Part shown: one piece after another, positions 56,481-64,000 of the stretch | Numbering within the stretch: position 1 is the first letter of the stretch | How the letters are laid out: every line of letters begins with the position of its first letter | Assembly (NCBI RefSeq): GCF_000745965.1 | Contig: NZ_JQKI01000015.1 | Coordinates: 1 to 64,000 of the forward strand | Origin: Edaphobacter aggregans DSM 19364 | Lineage (GTDB): Bacteria > Acidobacteriota > Terriglobia > Terriglobales > Acidobacteriaceae | Direction: 5' to 3' | Length of the DNA stretch: 64,000 nucleotides | The notes under the pieces: model-generated | Told to the model about the DNA's origin: nothing | Seen by the model: the letters and a program-made list of their open reading frames with translations, nothing else | Database searches by the model: none | Made by a program: the position numbers and the translations under genes

Positions 56481-57389
56481 GTGCGTGTTATTTCGAAGTA
56501 TCTGGTGCTTGTCGTTACGGCGTTGTCCCAGGCATCTCTCGCTCAGCCCGGCCAGCCGGCAGCCGGTGCGGAGCCGGGTAAGACCAAGCTCCTGTGGCCC
56601 GGGGGAGCTCCGGCGGCACTGGGGAACGAGGATGCGGACAAACCTGCGCTGACGGTCTTTCTGCCCGCTGTGGCGAATCCGACCAGATCGGGAGTTGTGA
56701 TTGTGCCGGGTGGTGGATACCAGAATCTCGCCATGGAGAAGGAAGGGTTTGCGGAGGCGCGCTGGCTGAATGAGCGGGGCGTGGCGGCCTTCGTGCTGAA
56801 GTACCGCCTGGGGCCGCGATACCACAACCCGGTAGAGCTTGGAGACGCGCAGCGGGCGATCCGGCTGGTACGGGCTCATGCAGCGGAATACGGTTTGGCC
56901 GAAGATCACATCGGCATGTGGGGGTTCTCGGCAGGCGGGCACCTGACGGCGACGGCGGGAACTCACTTTGACGCGGGCAGCCCTGGCTCTGTCGATGAGG
57001 TCGAGACGAAGAGCAGCCGGCCGGATTTTCTGATCCTGTCCTATCCGGTGATTACGATGACGGACCCATCAGTGCACAGCGGCTCGAAGCTTTATTTGCT
57101 GGGGGAAGACCCGGATCCGGCGCTGGTGCACTCGCTCTCCGACGAGACCCAGGTCACCAGCCAGACTCCGCCTGCCTTTCTGTTTGCGACGACGGATGAC
57201 AAGACGGTCCCGGTAGCGAACAGTGTGATGTTCTACATGGCGCTGGTGAAGGCGGGCGTGCCCGCGGAGATGCACCTCTTCCAGCACGGCGCGCACGGAG
57301 CCGGACTGGCTGCGACGAATCCGCAATTGAGCATCTGGCCGGATCTGCTGATCAAGTGGATGCGGGAGCGCGGCTACGCAGCTCCCTGA
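56481..57389 (+). CDS. Secreted alpha/beta-hydrolase (acetylxylan-esterase-like)
   Basis: 302 residues with a signal peptide. The alpha/beta-hydrolase core has the oxyanion region VIVPGGGYQNLAM, the nucleophile elbow GFSAGGH and a late His (FQHGAHGAGL). It resembles BD-FAE/acetylxylan-type esterases that remove ester groups from plant polysaccharides. The GTG at 56481 follows GGGGAGGAAGG. It is transcribed divergently from gmhA. Confidence 0.82.
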   Translation: MRVISKYLVLVVTALSQASLAQPGQPAAGAEPGKTKLLWPGGAPAALGNEDADKPALTVFLPAVANPTRSGVVIVPGGGYQNLAMEKEGFAEARWLNERGVAAFVLKYRLGPRYHNPVELGDAQRAIRLVRAHAAEYGLAEDHIGMWGFSAGGHLTATAGTHFDAGSPGSVDEVETKSSRPDFLILSYPVITMTDPSVHSGSKLYLLGEDPDPALVHSLSDETQVTSQTPPAFLFATTDDKTVPVANSVMFYMALVKAGVPAEMHLFQHGAHGAGLAATNPQLSIWPDLLIKWMRERGYAAP

Positions 57390-57475
57390 TCGAAGAATCA
57401 AGATGTTACGGGCGTGTAACGAGGTGGGAGGCGTGCGACCAGAGTGGAAGGGATGTATCCGAAGGTGCAATAGCG

Positions 57476-57772
57476 ATGCACGTACGGGGCATTGTAATCG
57501 AGAGCTGTTTTGACACAATGGTCTACGGAAGAGACCCGGAAGTGTTGCTCGATCACGCCTGGCGCGGAAGTCTTTTGAAGTTTCAGGGAGTGGAAGTGAA
57601 CTCGTCGATTGTCTTGATCTCTGCGGTATCGGCATCTTTGGCTGCTGGCGTGCTAACTGCTTATGGAATCTGTGTCAGCATGTTTCGCCTCTTTCGCATC
57701 CACGCGAAGCAGGTAGCCGCAGAACGGCAGGCTCGCGCCGTTGTGTCGGCCACGCAGGCTGTTGAGAGTTAG
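57476..57772 (+). CDS. Small membrane protein
   Basis: 98 residues from the ATG at 57476. One membrane helix in the second half (SSIVLISAVSASLAAGVLTAYGICVSM) is followed by a basic tail (RIHAKQVAAERQAR). Start could also be the ATG at 57518. The family is not recognised. An inverted repeat GTTAC...GTAAC lies just upstream of the gene (about 57404-57419). Confidence 0.5.
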   Translation: MHVRGIVIESCFDTMVYGRDPEVLLDHAWRGSLLKFQGVEVNSSIVLISAVSASLAAGVLTAYGICVSMFRLFRIHAKQVAAERQARAVVSATQAVES

Positions 57773-57816
57773 CCCGAATCTCCCCGGGATTCAATCAGTC
57801 AAATTAACAAGAAAGC

Positions 57817-58608
57817 TTACTGTGGCTGCGTCTGCTGCTGACGGCGAAGACGCATGAGCTCGTCGTAGATCTGCTGTGGCGTTTTGACTCCGTTGGGAGA
57901 CTGCTGGGTGGAATCGGCAGGCTGCGCGGTGGCCGGCGCTGGAGCCTGGTTCGTGTTTTCGCTATCCGCCCTGGGCGGCGTGATCGGTGCGGCGACCGGA
58001 TTTTCGTTTGCCGGGCGGGACTGAGATTCGGGTGGCGGCGCGGGTGGACTGGCCACGTGGCGGGGCGCGTCGTCGGAGTTGTCGGAGTTGTCGGAGCCGT
58101 TGTCGTCAAAACGGGCGGCGTTCGGATTGGGTGGCGTGGGGCCCCCGGTGCGCGGGGTAAGGATCAGTTCAGATGCCTTATCGCCCGCGCCTGCTATCAA
58201 GAGCATATTGCTGCCGGTTCCGTCGAGAAGTTTGCCAAGCACATCGGAGGTTGCCGCCGGCCCGTACTCCCCGAAGACGCGCTCCTCGGCGACCCCTCCC
58301 GTGATCTTGATTCCGGTGAGCCGGGAGACCTCGCGGAGGATCTGATTGAGGCTTGAGTTGGAGGCCGAGATGGTAAGCTGTCCATCGGCATAGGAGACTG
58401 CTGCACGGTGCGGGGCGCTCTCTGCGGGCGTGAGTGGGGCTGGCGGCGGGGCAGGGGCCGCTGTGGGGCTGGTCGGAGGAAGCGTGGGAGTGGGCGTTAT
58501 CTGCAAGTTGCGGGACGCCTGCGCAAGCGCCCGCGACTGAGCGGGCGGCAGCGCTGAGAGGGCGGCCAGCGTGAGCGCGGACAGTCGAATTGGCATCCGA
58601 AGGCGCAT
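57817..58608 (-). CDS. Exported STN/secretin-N-like protein
   Basis: 263 residues with a signal peptide (LSALTLAALSALPPAQSRALAQ), a proline-rich linker and an STN-type domain at about 80-150. That domain reads LTISASNSSLNQILREVSRLTG, then FGEYGPAATSDVLGKLLDG. The tail is proline- and asparagine-rich, ending in a conserved IYDELMRLRRQQQ. STN domains occur in secretins and TonB receptors, so a role in envelope transport is possible. The ATG at 58608 opens the signal peptide. Confidence 0.65.
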   Translation of the reverse strand: MRLRMPIRLSALTLAALSALPPAQSRALAQASRNLQITPTPTLPPTSPTAAPAPPPAPLTPAESAPHRAAVSYADGQLTISASNSSLNQILREVSRLTGIKITGGVAEERVFGEYGPAATSDVLGKLLDGTGSNMLLIAGAGDKASELILTPRTGGPTPPNPNAARFDDNGSDNSDNSDDAPRHVASPPAPPPESQSRPANENPVAAPITPPRADSENTNQAPAPATAQPADSTQQSPNGVKTPQQIYDELMRLRRQQQTQPQ

Positions 58609-58799
58609 GAAATCAATCGGTACGGTAGAGATACGACGTGCAGCCAGATAAAAGGTCACAATGCCGATCGACTCGCCGTCCGGTGAGTAGACAGTCTACC
58701 GCGTTATTGTCGCTGCCAGCGCAAGGGCATGCGAGACGGATCACTCTGTACTAGACTTGTGTCGTAATTGCGCCGTGACGGGATTGCGAGGAACGTTGT

Positions 58800-59843
58800 A
58801 TGTGGAGTCTGAAGCGTAGGAGCAAGGCAGCCGGTCGTTGGGCGCTGAAGGTGCTCTCGGTCGCGGCACTGGGTGCTGGAGTCGTGCTGGGGGAGACGTG
58901 TACGACGCAGTCGGCGATGACGCCGGCGGAACGCGACGGTTTGGCTGCAGCTGCTCGGGGAATGGCCGAGAAGGTGCTGGCCAACGATGCCGCGGGTCTG
59001 CGTGCCATGACGATCGAGGAGTACGCGAAGGACTTTACGGCGATTCAGAGTGCAGTCGGGAACGCTTCGGCCAAGGTGAAGGGCGCGACCATGGTGGTGG
59101 AGCAGGTGTATCTGCTGGATGCCAGCGACCTGAAGCGCGCGGCGGATGGAACGGCTCCGAACACTCAGTTTCTGTGCACGCTGAACAAGTCCATTGCTGA
59201 GGTGGACTTCTCGATTCCCGGGCTGCCACCAGGCAAGTACGGGTTCGCGATCGTCGAGGCTCGGGGCATCGCAGCGCCGTGGCGGCTCTCGTTCCTGATG
59301 CAGCAGGAGGGAGGCCAGTGGAAGATGGGCGGGTTCTACCCGAGGGCAATGACCGCCGCCGGCCACGATGGTCTGTGGTACTGGACCGAGGCGCGCAGGA
59401 TGGCGAAGAGTAACGAGCGATGGAATGCCTGGCTCTACTACAAGCAGGCGGAGACGCTGCTGAATCCGACGGATCTAATTCAGAGCACGCATTTGGAAAA
59501 GCTGCACAGCGAGCAGACCTCCGCTGCTCCGCCAGCGGCTTCGGAGGGGGTGAGCCCGCAGGCTCCGCTGGTGGTAAAGGGTGCCGATGGAGCGGAGTAT
59601 CACTTCACAGGGCTGGGAGTGGACGATTCGCTGGCGAAGGACAAGGTAGATATCACGGCCCGGCTGAAGGTAGAACAGATCGGCGATCCGGTGGTCGCGC
59701 GCAAGCGGAATATAGATGCGATGAACGCGCTTGTGGCCGCCTATCCGGAGTTGCGCAAAGGATTCCACGGTGTGTGGGTGTTTGCGGAGGCTCCCGGTCA
59801 GAACCCGTATGCCACGGAGCTGGCGATGAACGACATTCATTGA
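58800..59843 (+). CDS. Secreted hypothetical protein
   Basis: 347 residues. N-terminal signal/anchor (WALKVLSVAALGAGVVLGETC, possibly a lipoprotein). Two domains are visible: one at about 40-205 (ATMVVEQVYLLDASDLKRA, WKMGGFYPRAMTAAGHDGLWYW) and one at about 245-345 (EYHFTGLGVDDSLAKDKVDI ... VWVFAEAPGQNPYATEL). I do not recognise either as a known family. Single-gene unit, divergent from the STN gene. Confidence 0.7.
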   Translation: MWSLKRRSKAAGRWALKVLSVAALGAGVVLGETCTTQSAMTPAERDGLAAAARGMAEKVLANDAAGLRAMTIEEYAKDFTAIQSAVGNASAKVKGATMVVEQVYLLDASDLKRAADGTAPNTQFLCTLNKSIAEVDFSIPGLPPGKYGFAIVEARGIAAPWRLSFLMQQEGGQWKMGGFYPRAMTAAGHDGLWYWTEARRMAKSNERWNAWLYYKQAETLLNPTDLIQSTHLEKLHSEQTSAAPPAASEGVSPQAPLVVKGADGAEYHFTGLGVDDSLAKDKVDITARLKVEQIGDPVVARKRNIDAMNALVAAYPELRKGFHGVWVFAEAPGQNPYATELAMNDIH

Positions 59844-59999
59844 AGTGGACGGTGGACCGAGAGATCGGATTTACATTTACGCGGCTGAGATTCAGGGGCT
59901 GGGACTGGGATGCTATCTTGAAGACGCCTTCGTCTCTGCGCGGCGATACGAGTTTTCCGGCGGAGCGAACATCTTAGGTGAAGAGATATAGCGAGAACG

Positions 60000-60647
60000 A
60001 TGGCCAAGATCAAGAAGACATTAAGCCAGGCGATTGAAGAGCGGCGCGCGACACCCAGTTTTGATGGGACCTCGATTCCGCCGGAGGACCTGAGGCAGAT
60101 TCTTGATGCGGGTCTGCATGCTCCGAGCGGTTACAACATGCAGCCATGGCGCTTTATCGTTGTGCAGTCTCCGGAGCAGAAGAGGCGGCTGCGCGCTGCG
60201 AGCTACAACCAGGCCAAGGTGGAAGAGGCCTCAGCTGTGATCGTGGCCTGCGGTGACGCCGATGGCTGGCGCAAAGACCTTGATCTGATGCTGCATCTGG
60301 GGCGCGAAGGCGGAATGCCGGAGAGTTATGCGGCACAGGCGCGGACGAGCGTCTCGAATTTTCTTTCGGGCTTCAGCACCGAAGAGATGCGCGCCTGGCT
60401 AAATAAGCACGTCATGATCGCTTTTACCCACATGATGTTGATGGCCGAGGTGATGGGATACGACACGGCTCCGATGGAGGGCTTCGAGCAGGAGAAGGTG
60501 CACGAGGTGCTTCGTCTGCCGATGAGCTACTGGGTGGTGGCGCTGTTGGGCATCGGGTACCTGAAGGGAACGGACAAATACTATGGCGGGCGCTATGAGA
60601 TGGGCCATACGGTGTTTGGCGAAGAGTTTGGCAAGCCACTGAAGTGA
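60000..60647 (+). CDS. Nitroreductase-family flavoprotein
   Basis: 215 residues. FMN-binding blocks EERRATPSFDGTSIPPEDLRQIL, HAPSGYNMQPWRFIVV and the late VVALLGIGYLKG are those of the nitroreductase family. It reduces nitro groups or quinones with NAD(P)H, or does related flavin chemistry. It starts an operon: its stop overlaps the GTG of the Nudix gene (GTGA). Confidence 0.88.
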   Translation: MAKIKKTLSQAIEERRATPSFDGTSIPPEDLRQILDAGLHAPSGYNMQPWRFIVVQSPEQKRRLRAASYNQAKVEEASAVIVACGDADGWRKDLDLMLHLGREGGMPESYAAQARTSVSNFLSGFSTEEMRAWLNKHVMIAFTHMMLMAEVMGYDTAPMEGFEQEKVHEVLRLPMSYWVVALLGIGYLKGTDKYYGGRYEMGHTVFGEEFGKPLK

Positions 60648-61123
60648 GCGCGCAGGGCGAAGAGGCGAGAGTGGGTCGGGAGTATCCGCAAGCCCCGATT
60701 GTCGGGGTGGCAGCTGTCGTGCTGCGTGGCGAGGATGTGCTGCTCATCCGACGAGGCCGGGAGCCGATGCTGGGGGCGTGGTCGTTGCCGGGCGGGGCGC
60801 TTGAGCTGGGTGAGACGACGGCGGAGGGCGTGGCACGCGAGGTCCTGGAAGAGACGGGGGTGCGCGTGCGTCCGGTGGCGATCGTCGCGACGCTGGACCG
60901 CATCGTTCGTGATGAAGATGGACGCGTGCGGTATCACTACGTGCTGGTGGAGTGGTTGTGCCTGGCTGAGGAGGCCGGCGCGGATCCGATATGCGGCGAT
61001 GACGCAGTTGAGGCGCGCTGGGTAAGCCGCCTGGAGATTTTTTCCCAGGAGTACGACCTTGGTGCGTCTACACTGGGCGTGGTCGAACGGGCTTTGAAGC
61101 TTGCGGAGATGACGGAACGATGA
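60644..61123 (+). CDS. Nudix hydrolase
   Basis: 159 residues with a complete Nudix box GALELGETTAEGVAREVLEETG (GX5EX7REUXEEXGU pattern). Nudix enzymes hydrolyse nucleoside diphosphates linked to other groups; this one resembles ADP-ribose or oxidised-nucleotide types, but the substrate cannot be fixed. The GTG start overlaps the stop before it, and its own stop overlaps the next ATG (ATGA). Confidence 0.88.
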   Translation: MSAQGEEARVGREYPQAPIVGVAAVVLRGEDVLLIRRGREPMLGAWSLPGGALELGETTAEGVAREVLEETGVRVRPVAIVATLDRIVRDEDGRVRYHYVLVEWLCLAEEAGADPICGDDAVEARWVSRLEIFSQEYDLGASTLGVVERALKLAEMTER

Positions 61124-62070
61124 GGTCGGTACGCTGGGTCCTGGCGGTTGTGATCGTGCTCACGCTGGCTGCGGGGCTCGTCTTCTACTTCAATCCGCTG
61201 TGGGTGGTGGACCAGCAGACGAGCTGGCGGCTGTGGCGCGAGGGCGTGAAGAGCGAGTACGTCGAGGCAGGCGGCTATCGGCTGCATTATTTTGAGGCGG
61301 GTAGCACGGAAGGCACACCGCTACTTCTGGTCCATGGCCTGGGTGCGCGGGGCGAGGACTGGCGAGCGATGATTCCGGCGATGGCAAAGGCGGGATTTCA
61401 TGTCTATGTGCCGGATCTTCCGGGGTATGGGCGATCATCGAAGCCTGCGGATGCGAGTTACTCGATTGCGATGGAGGAGGAGGCTGTGGTCGCCTTCGCG
61501 CAGGCAATGCACCTGCCGCGCGTGGATGTGGGGGGATGGTCGATGGGCGGATGGATCTCGATGAAGCTGGCGCTGGATCATCCGGAGATGGTGGACAGGC
61601 TGGTGATCTACGACAGCGCGGGGATCTACTTTCCGGCCAGCTTTGGATCGGAGCTGTTCGTGCCCGGGGATGCACCGGGGGTGACGTGGCTGATGAAGGT
61701 TCTTTCGCCGCACCCGCAGGCGATGCCAGACTTTGTGATGCGCGCCGTGTTGCGAAAGATCGCGCGGAATGGATGGGTGGTGCAGCGAAGCATGGCCGCA
61801 ATGACCGGCGGCCGCGATCTGCTGGACTTTCGCTTGCCTGACATTCGCCAGCCGACGCTGGTGGTGTGGGGATCGAAGGACGAACTGATTCCGCTCTCGG
61901 TGGGGAAGAAGATTCACGAGGGGATTCCGAACTCGTCGCTCGCTGTGATCGATGGGTGTGGACACCTGGCTCCGCTGGAGTGCTGGAAGCCGGTGGCGGA
62001 GGCTACGGAGAAGTTTCTGCGAGCGCCGCAGCCGGTGCAGGAGAGCGAGAGCGTGCTGGCCGCGGACTGA
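61120..62070 (+). CDS. Membrane-anchored alpha/beta-hydrolase
   Basis: 316 residues. An N-terminal helix (VLAVVIVLTLAAGLVFYF) anchors or exports it. The hydrolase fold has LLLVHGLGARGEDW (oxyanion), GWSMGGW (nucleophile Ser), VVWGSKDELIP (Asp) and GCGHLAPLE (His). It is the third gene of the nitroreductase-Nudix operon. Substrate unknown. Confidence 0.85.
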   Translation: MRSVRWVLAVVIVLTLAAGLVFYFNPLWVVDQQTSWRLWREGVKSEYVEAGGYRLHYFEAGSTEGTPLLLVHGLGARGEDWRAMIPAMAKAGFHVYVPDLPGYGRSSKPADASYSIAMEEEAVVAFAQAMHLPRVDVGGWSMGGWISMKLALDHPEMVDRLVIYDSAGIYFPASFGSELFVPGDAPGVTWLMKVLSPHPQAMPDFVMRAVLRKIARNGWVVQRSMAAMTGGRDLLDFRLPDIRQPTLVVWGSKDELIPLSVGKKIHEGIPNSSLAVIDGCGHLAPLECWKPVAEATEKFLRAPQPVQESESVLAAD

Positions 62071-62087
62071 GCGATGGCCCCGGAGTC

Positions 62088-62705
62088 TTAGTCGACGTCA
62101 GTCTTCCATTGGTAGGCGCCGGGCTGTGGCAGGCCGACCTGCGCGAGAACGCGATGGACGAAGTTGCGCGCCATTTCGGCCGTGGATTGAGGCTGGTTGT
62201 AGAGCGTCGGAATGGCGGGAAAGATCGTCGCTCCGGCATCGGAGGCGAGCTGCATGTTGCGCAGGTGGATGCGATTGAAGGGCGTCTCGCGGACGCAGAG
62301 GATGAGCGGACGGCGCTCCTTCAGGCAGACGTCGGCGGCGCGGTGGATGAGGTTTGATGCGAGGCCATTGGCGATGGCGGCGAGGGTTCCCATAGAACAG
62401 GGAAGGATGATCATCGCATCGGTGGGATAGCTTCCGCTGGCGATGCTGGCGCCAATGTCGGAGTCTGCGTGCTGGCGAAGCTTTGCGCTGGGGGAGCCGA
62501 GGAGTTTTTCGGCGAGATCGTTGCGGCCGCTGATGGAGAGCTCCTCGGCGAAGACGCGGAGGGAGTTTTCCGAAGCGACGAAGTTGATGTGGTCGACGCG
62601 ATCATCGGCGGCGAGGGCGCGGAGCATCTCGGCGGCGTAGATGGAGCCGCTGGCTCCGGTGACTGCGAGAGTGATGTTGCGCGTGGCTTGGCGAGTCTCG
62701 GACAC
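62088..62705 (-). CDS. ubiX: Flavin prenyltransferase
   Basis: 205 residues of the UbiX/Pad1 family. LAVTGASGSIYAAEML (FMN-binding), PCSMGTLAAIANGLASNLIHRAADVCLKERRPLIL and ETPFNRIHLRNM are diagnostic. It makes prenylated FMN, the cofactor of UbiD-type decarboxylases. The start is the GTG at 62705. No ubiD gene is in the window. Confidence 0.93.
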   Translation of the reverse strand: MSETRQATRNITLAVTGASGSIYAAEMLRALAADDRVDHINFVASENSLRVFAEELSISGRNDLAEKLLGSPSAKLRQHADSDIGASIASGSYPTDAMIILPCSMGTLAAIANGLASNLIHRAADVCLKERRPLILCVRETPFNRIHLRNMQLASDAGATIFPAIPTLYNQPQSTAEMARNFVHRVLAQVGLPQPGAYQWKTDVD

Positions 62706-62720
62706 GAGGATGATTATCGC

Positions 62721-63329
62721 TTATGCGTTGCGAAGAGCGTAGGCGACGATGGTCTCGCCGTGCGCGTTGTGCGCGTCGTTGAAGGCCTCGTTGCTGGCGG
62801 TCTCGATTGCGGGGATGGCGGGATCGAGCTCGGCGGCGGCGATCTCTCCCGTTGTGGCGGTGATGAAGCAGAGCTCGCAGGTGGCGAGGTTGTCGTCAGG
62901 CGTGCGCATGGGCGGGCCGAAGGTCCGGCAGACGATGGGGCGCACGGCGTAGAGATCGCAGGTACCGGTGACGGAGTCGAGGACGGGGCAGGGCTCATTC
63001 TCACCGAGGGCGTCTTCGGATTCGTCGGAGAAGAGTGGGGAGTCTTCGTAGTCTTCGGCGAGGATGCCGGTGACCGGGTCGCCCGGGAAGAGCGGGGACA
63101 GGCGATTGAGGGATTCGGCCGTGCGGGCACGAATGCGTGCGGCTCGCTGAGGGGCAGTTTGGTCGAGTGTCTGGAGGGCTTCGCGCAGGCGGGCTGCGTC
63201 CTGCTGGGAGATGGGGAAGACTCCGTGGCAGCACTGGGTGCAGCCGGGCCGACAGGCCAAATGTTGGCCGCTCCGTTGAGTGGCGGAGGCGAGGGCAGCA
63301 TCTACGATCTGGATGAGTTCCGTCGCCAT
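62721..63329 (-). CDS. YkgJ-type cysteine-cluster protein
   Basis: 202 residues. The N-terminal CRPGCTQCCHG and later CPVLD, GTCDLYAVRPIVCRTFG and CELC cysteines match the YkgJ (CxxCxxCC) family, thought to bind Fe-S or zinc. Function not known. It lies 15 bases before ubiX and may be co-transcribed with it. Confidence 0.8.
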   Translation of the reverse strand: MATELIQIVDAALASATQRSGQHLACRPGCTQCCHGVFPISQQDAARLREALQTLDQTAPQRAARIRARTAESLNRLSPLFPGDPVTGILAEDYEDSPLFSDESEDALGENEPCPVLDSVTGTCDLYAVRPIVCRTFGPPMRTPDDNLATCELCFITATTGEIAAAELDPAIPAIETASNEAFNDAHNAHGETIVAYALRNA

Positions 63330-63350
63330 CGTCGTTTTGCTCTCGATTAA

Positions 63351-64000
63351 CTACTTTCCTAAGACGCGCTCAAAGATAGCATCCACATTCGCCAACTGGC
63401 GGTTGTAGTCGAAGGCGTGGGCCAGCTTTTCTGGGGTTAGCCTCGCTGTAATCTCAGGGACTTTGGCGATCTCGTCGCGGAAGACGAGGTCGTTCTTCCA
63501 GGAGTTCATGGCGTGGCTCTGGACGAGGCGGTAGGCGTCTTCGCGACTCATGCCGGATTCGGCGAGGTCGAGCAAGAGCTGGCCGGAGAAGATGAGGCCG
63601 CCGGTGGATTCGAGGTTCTTGAGCATGCGCGCCGGGTAGACGAGCAGCTTGTCGATGAGGTTGGTGGTCTTCGTGAGCAGGTAGTCGGCGAGTATGGTGG
63701 AGTCGGGGAAGATGACTCGCTCGGCGGAGGAGTGCGAGATGTCGCGCTCGTGCCAGAGGGCTACGTTCTCGAGCGCGGTCTGGGCGTTAGCGCGCATGAC
63801 GCGGGCGAGGCCGGAGATCTGCTCGCTGGTGATGGGATTGCGCTTGTGTGGCATCGCGCTGGAACCTTTTTGTTTCTCAGAGAAGAACTCCTCGGCCTCG
63901 CGGACCTCGGTGCGCTGCAGATGGCGGATCTCGGTGGCGATCTTGTCGAGTGAACTGGCGAGAACAGCGAGCGTGCTGATGTAGGCCGCGTGGCGATCGC
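63351..64000 (-). CDS. purB: Adenylosuccinate lyase, C-terminal part (runs off the window)
   Basis: The frame is open to the right edge, so only about 216 C-terminal residues are present. The family signature [17 protein letters not shown] is followed by the helical bundle region ([20 protein letters not shown]). The enzyme cleaves adenylosuccinate and SAICAR in purine synthesis. It is followed 21 bases later by the YkgJ-type gene. Confidence 0.92.
   Translation of the reverse strand, partial: DRHAAYISTLAVLASSLDKIATEIRHLQRTEVREAEEFFSEKQKGSSAMPHKRNPITSEQISGLARVMRANAQTALENVALWHERDISHSSAERVIFPDSTILADYLLTKTTNLIDKLLVYPARMLKNLESTGGLIFSGQLLLDLAESGMSREDAYRLVQSHAMNSWKNDLVFRDEIAKVPEITARLTPEKLAHAFDYNRQLANVDAIFERVLGK

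Overview
The window looks like a piece of a chromosome from a soil Acidobacteriota (Terriglobia, Edaphobacter/Granulicella type). This is an inference from the moderately high GC, dense short-overlap operons, TonB-like and STN-domain proteins, many secreted hypotheticals, and the mixture of ordinary housekeeping genes with a mobile-element-rich accessory zone. No rRNA gene, complete tRNA or CRISPR array was found.

Positions 1-17600 hold the most unusual content. A tight minus-strand operon (about 12440 down to 324) has nine genes that nearly all overlap by 1-11 bases. It encodes four consecutive cobalamin-type radical SAM proteins, two SAM methyltransferases (one with an N-terminal zinc-ribbon-like segment), a fifth cobalamin-type radical SAM protein, a methyltransferase-amidohydrolase fusion and a radical SAM/SPASM-like protein. 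Divergent from it are a family-1 glycosyltransferase and a condensation-type acyltransferase with an HHxxxDG motif, followed by a convergent DAHP synthase. Between the two arms, a 1 kb spacer carries two copies of the palindrome GGAATATTCC exactly 20 bp apart. I read the set as an undescribed biosynthetic gene cluster for a heavily radical-modified, methylated, glycosylated and acylated small molecule. The product is unknown.

Positions 17600-40200 are an accessory zone with much gene decay. It holds an IS91-family element with a broken tyrosine recombinase, itself interrupted by a serine-recombinase segment that lacks its catalytic domain. An eight-PAS cytosolic histidine kinase follows, then an IS110 remnant next to a 5'-truncated DUF4331 gene, two exported TPR proteins and two nickel/cobalt-type transporters (the first broken at a G9 run). 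Next come ruins of a TolC-like protein, a radical SAM gene and a multicopper oxidase, then an intact copZ-copA-csoR copper module. The zone ends in decayed ParB-like and zinc-finger genes and a tRNA-3'-end-like scar at 39947-39983.

Positions 40200-64000 are more ordinary: a tripartite RND efflux operon, a two-component system with a beta-propeller protein, a truncated cytochrome-like gene, an exported amidase, a TonB-like gene broken by several same-direction frameshifts, a thioredoxin-like protein, gmhA, esterases, an STN-domain protein, a nitroreductase-Nudix-hydrolase operon, ubiX, a YkgJ-type protein and the 3' part of purB running off the right edge.
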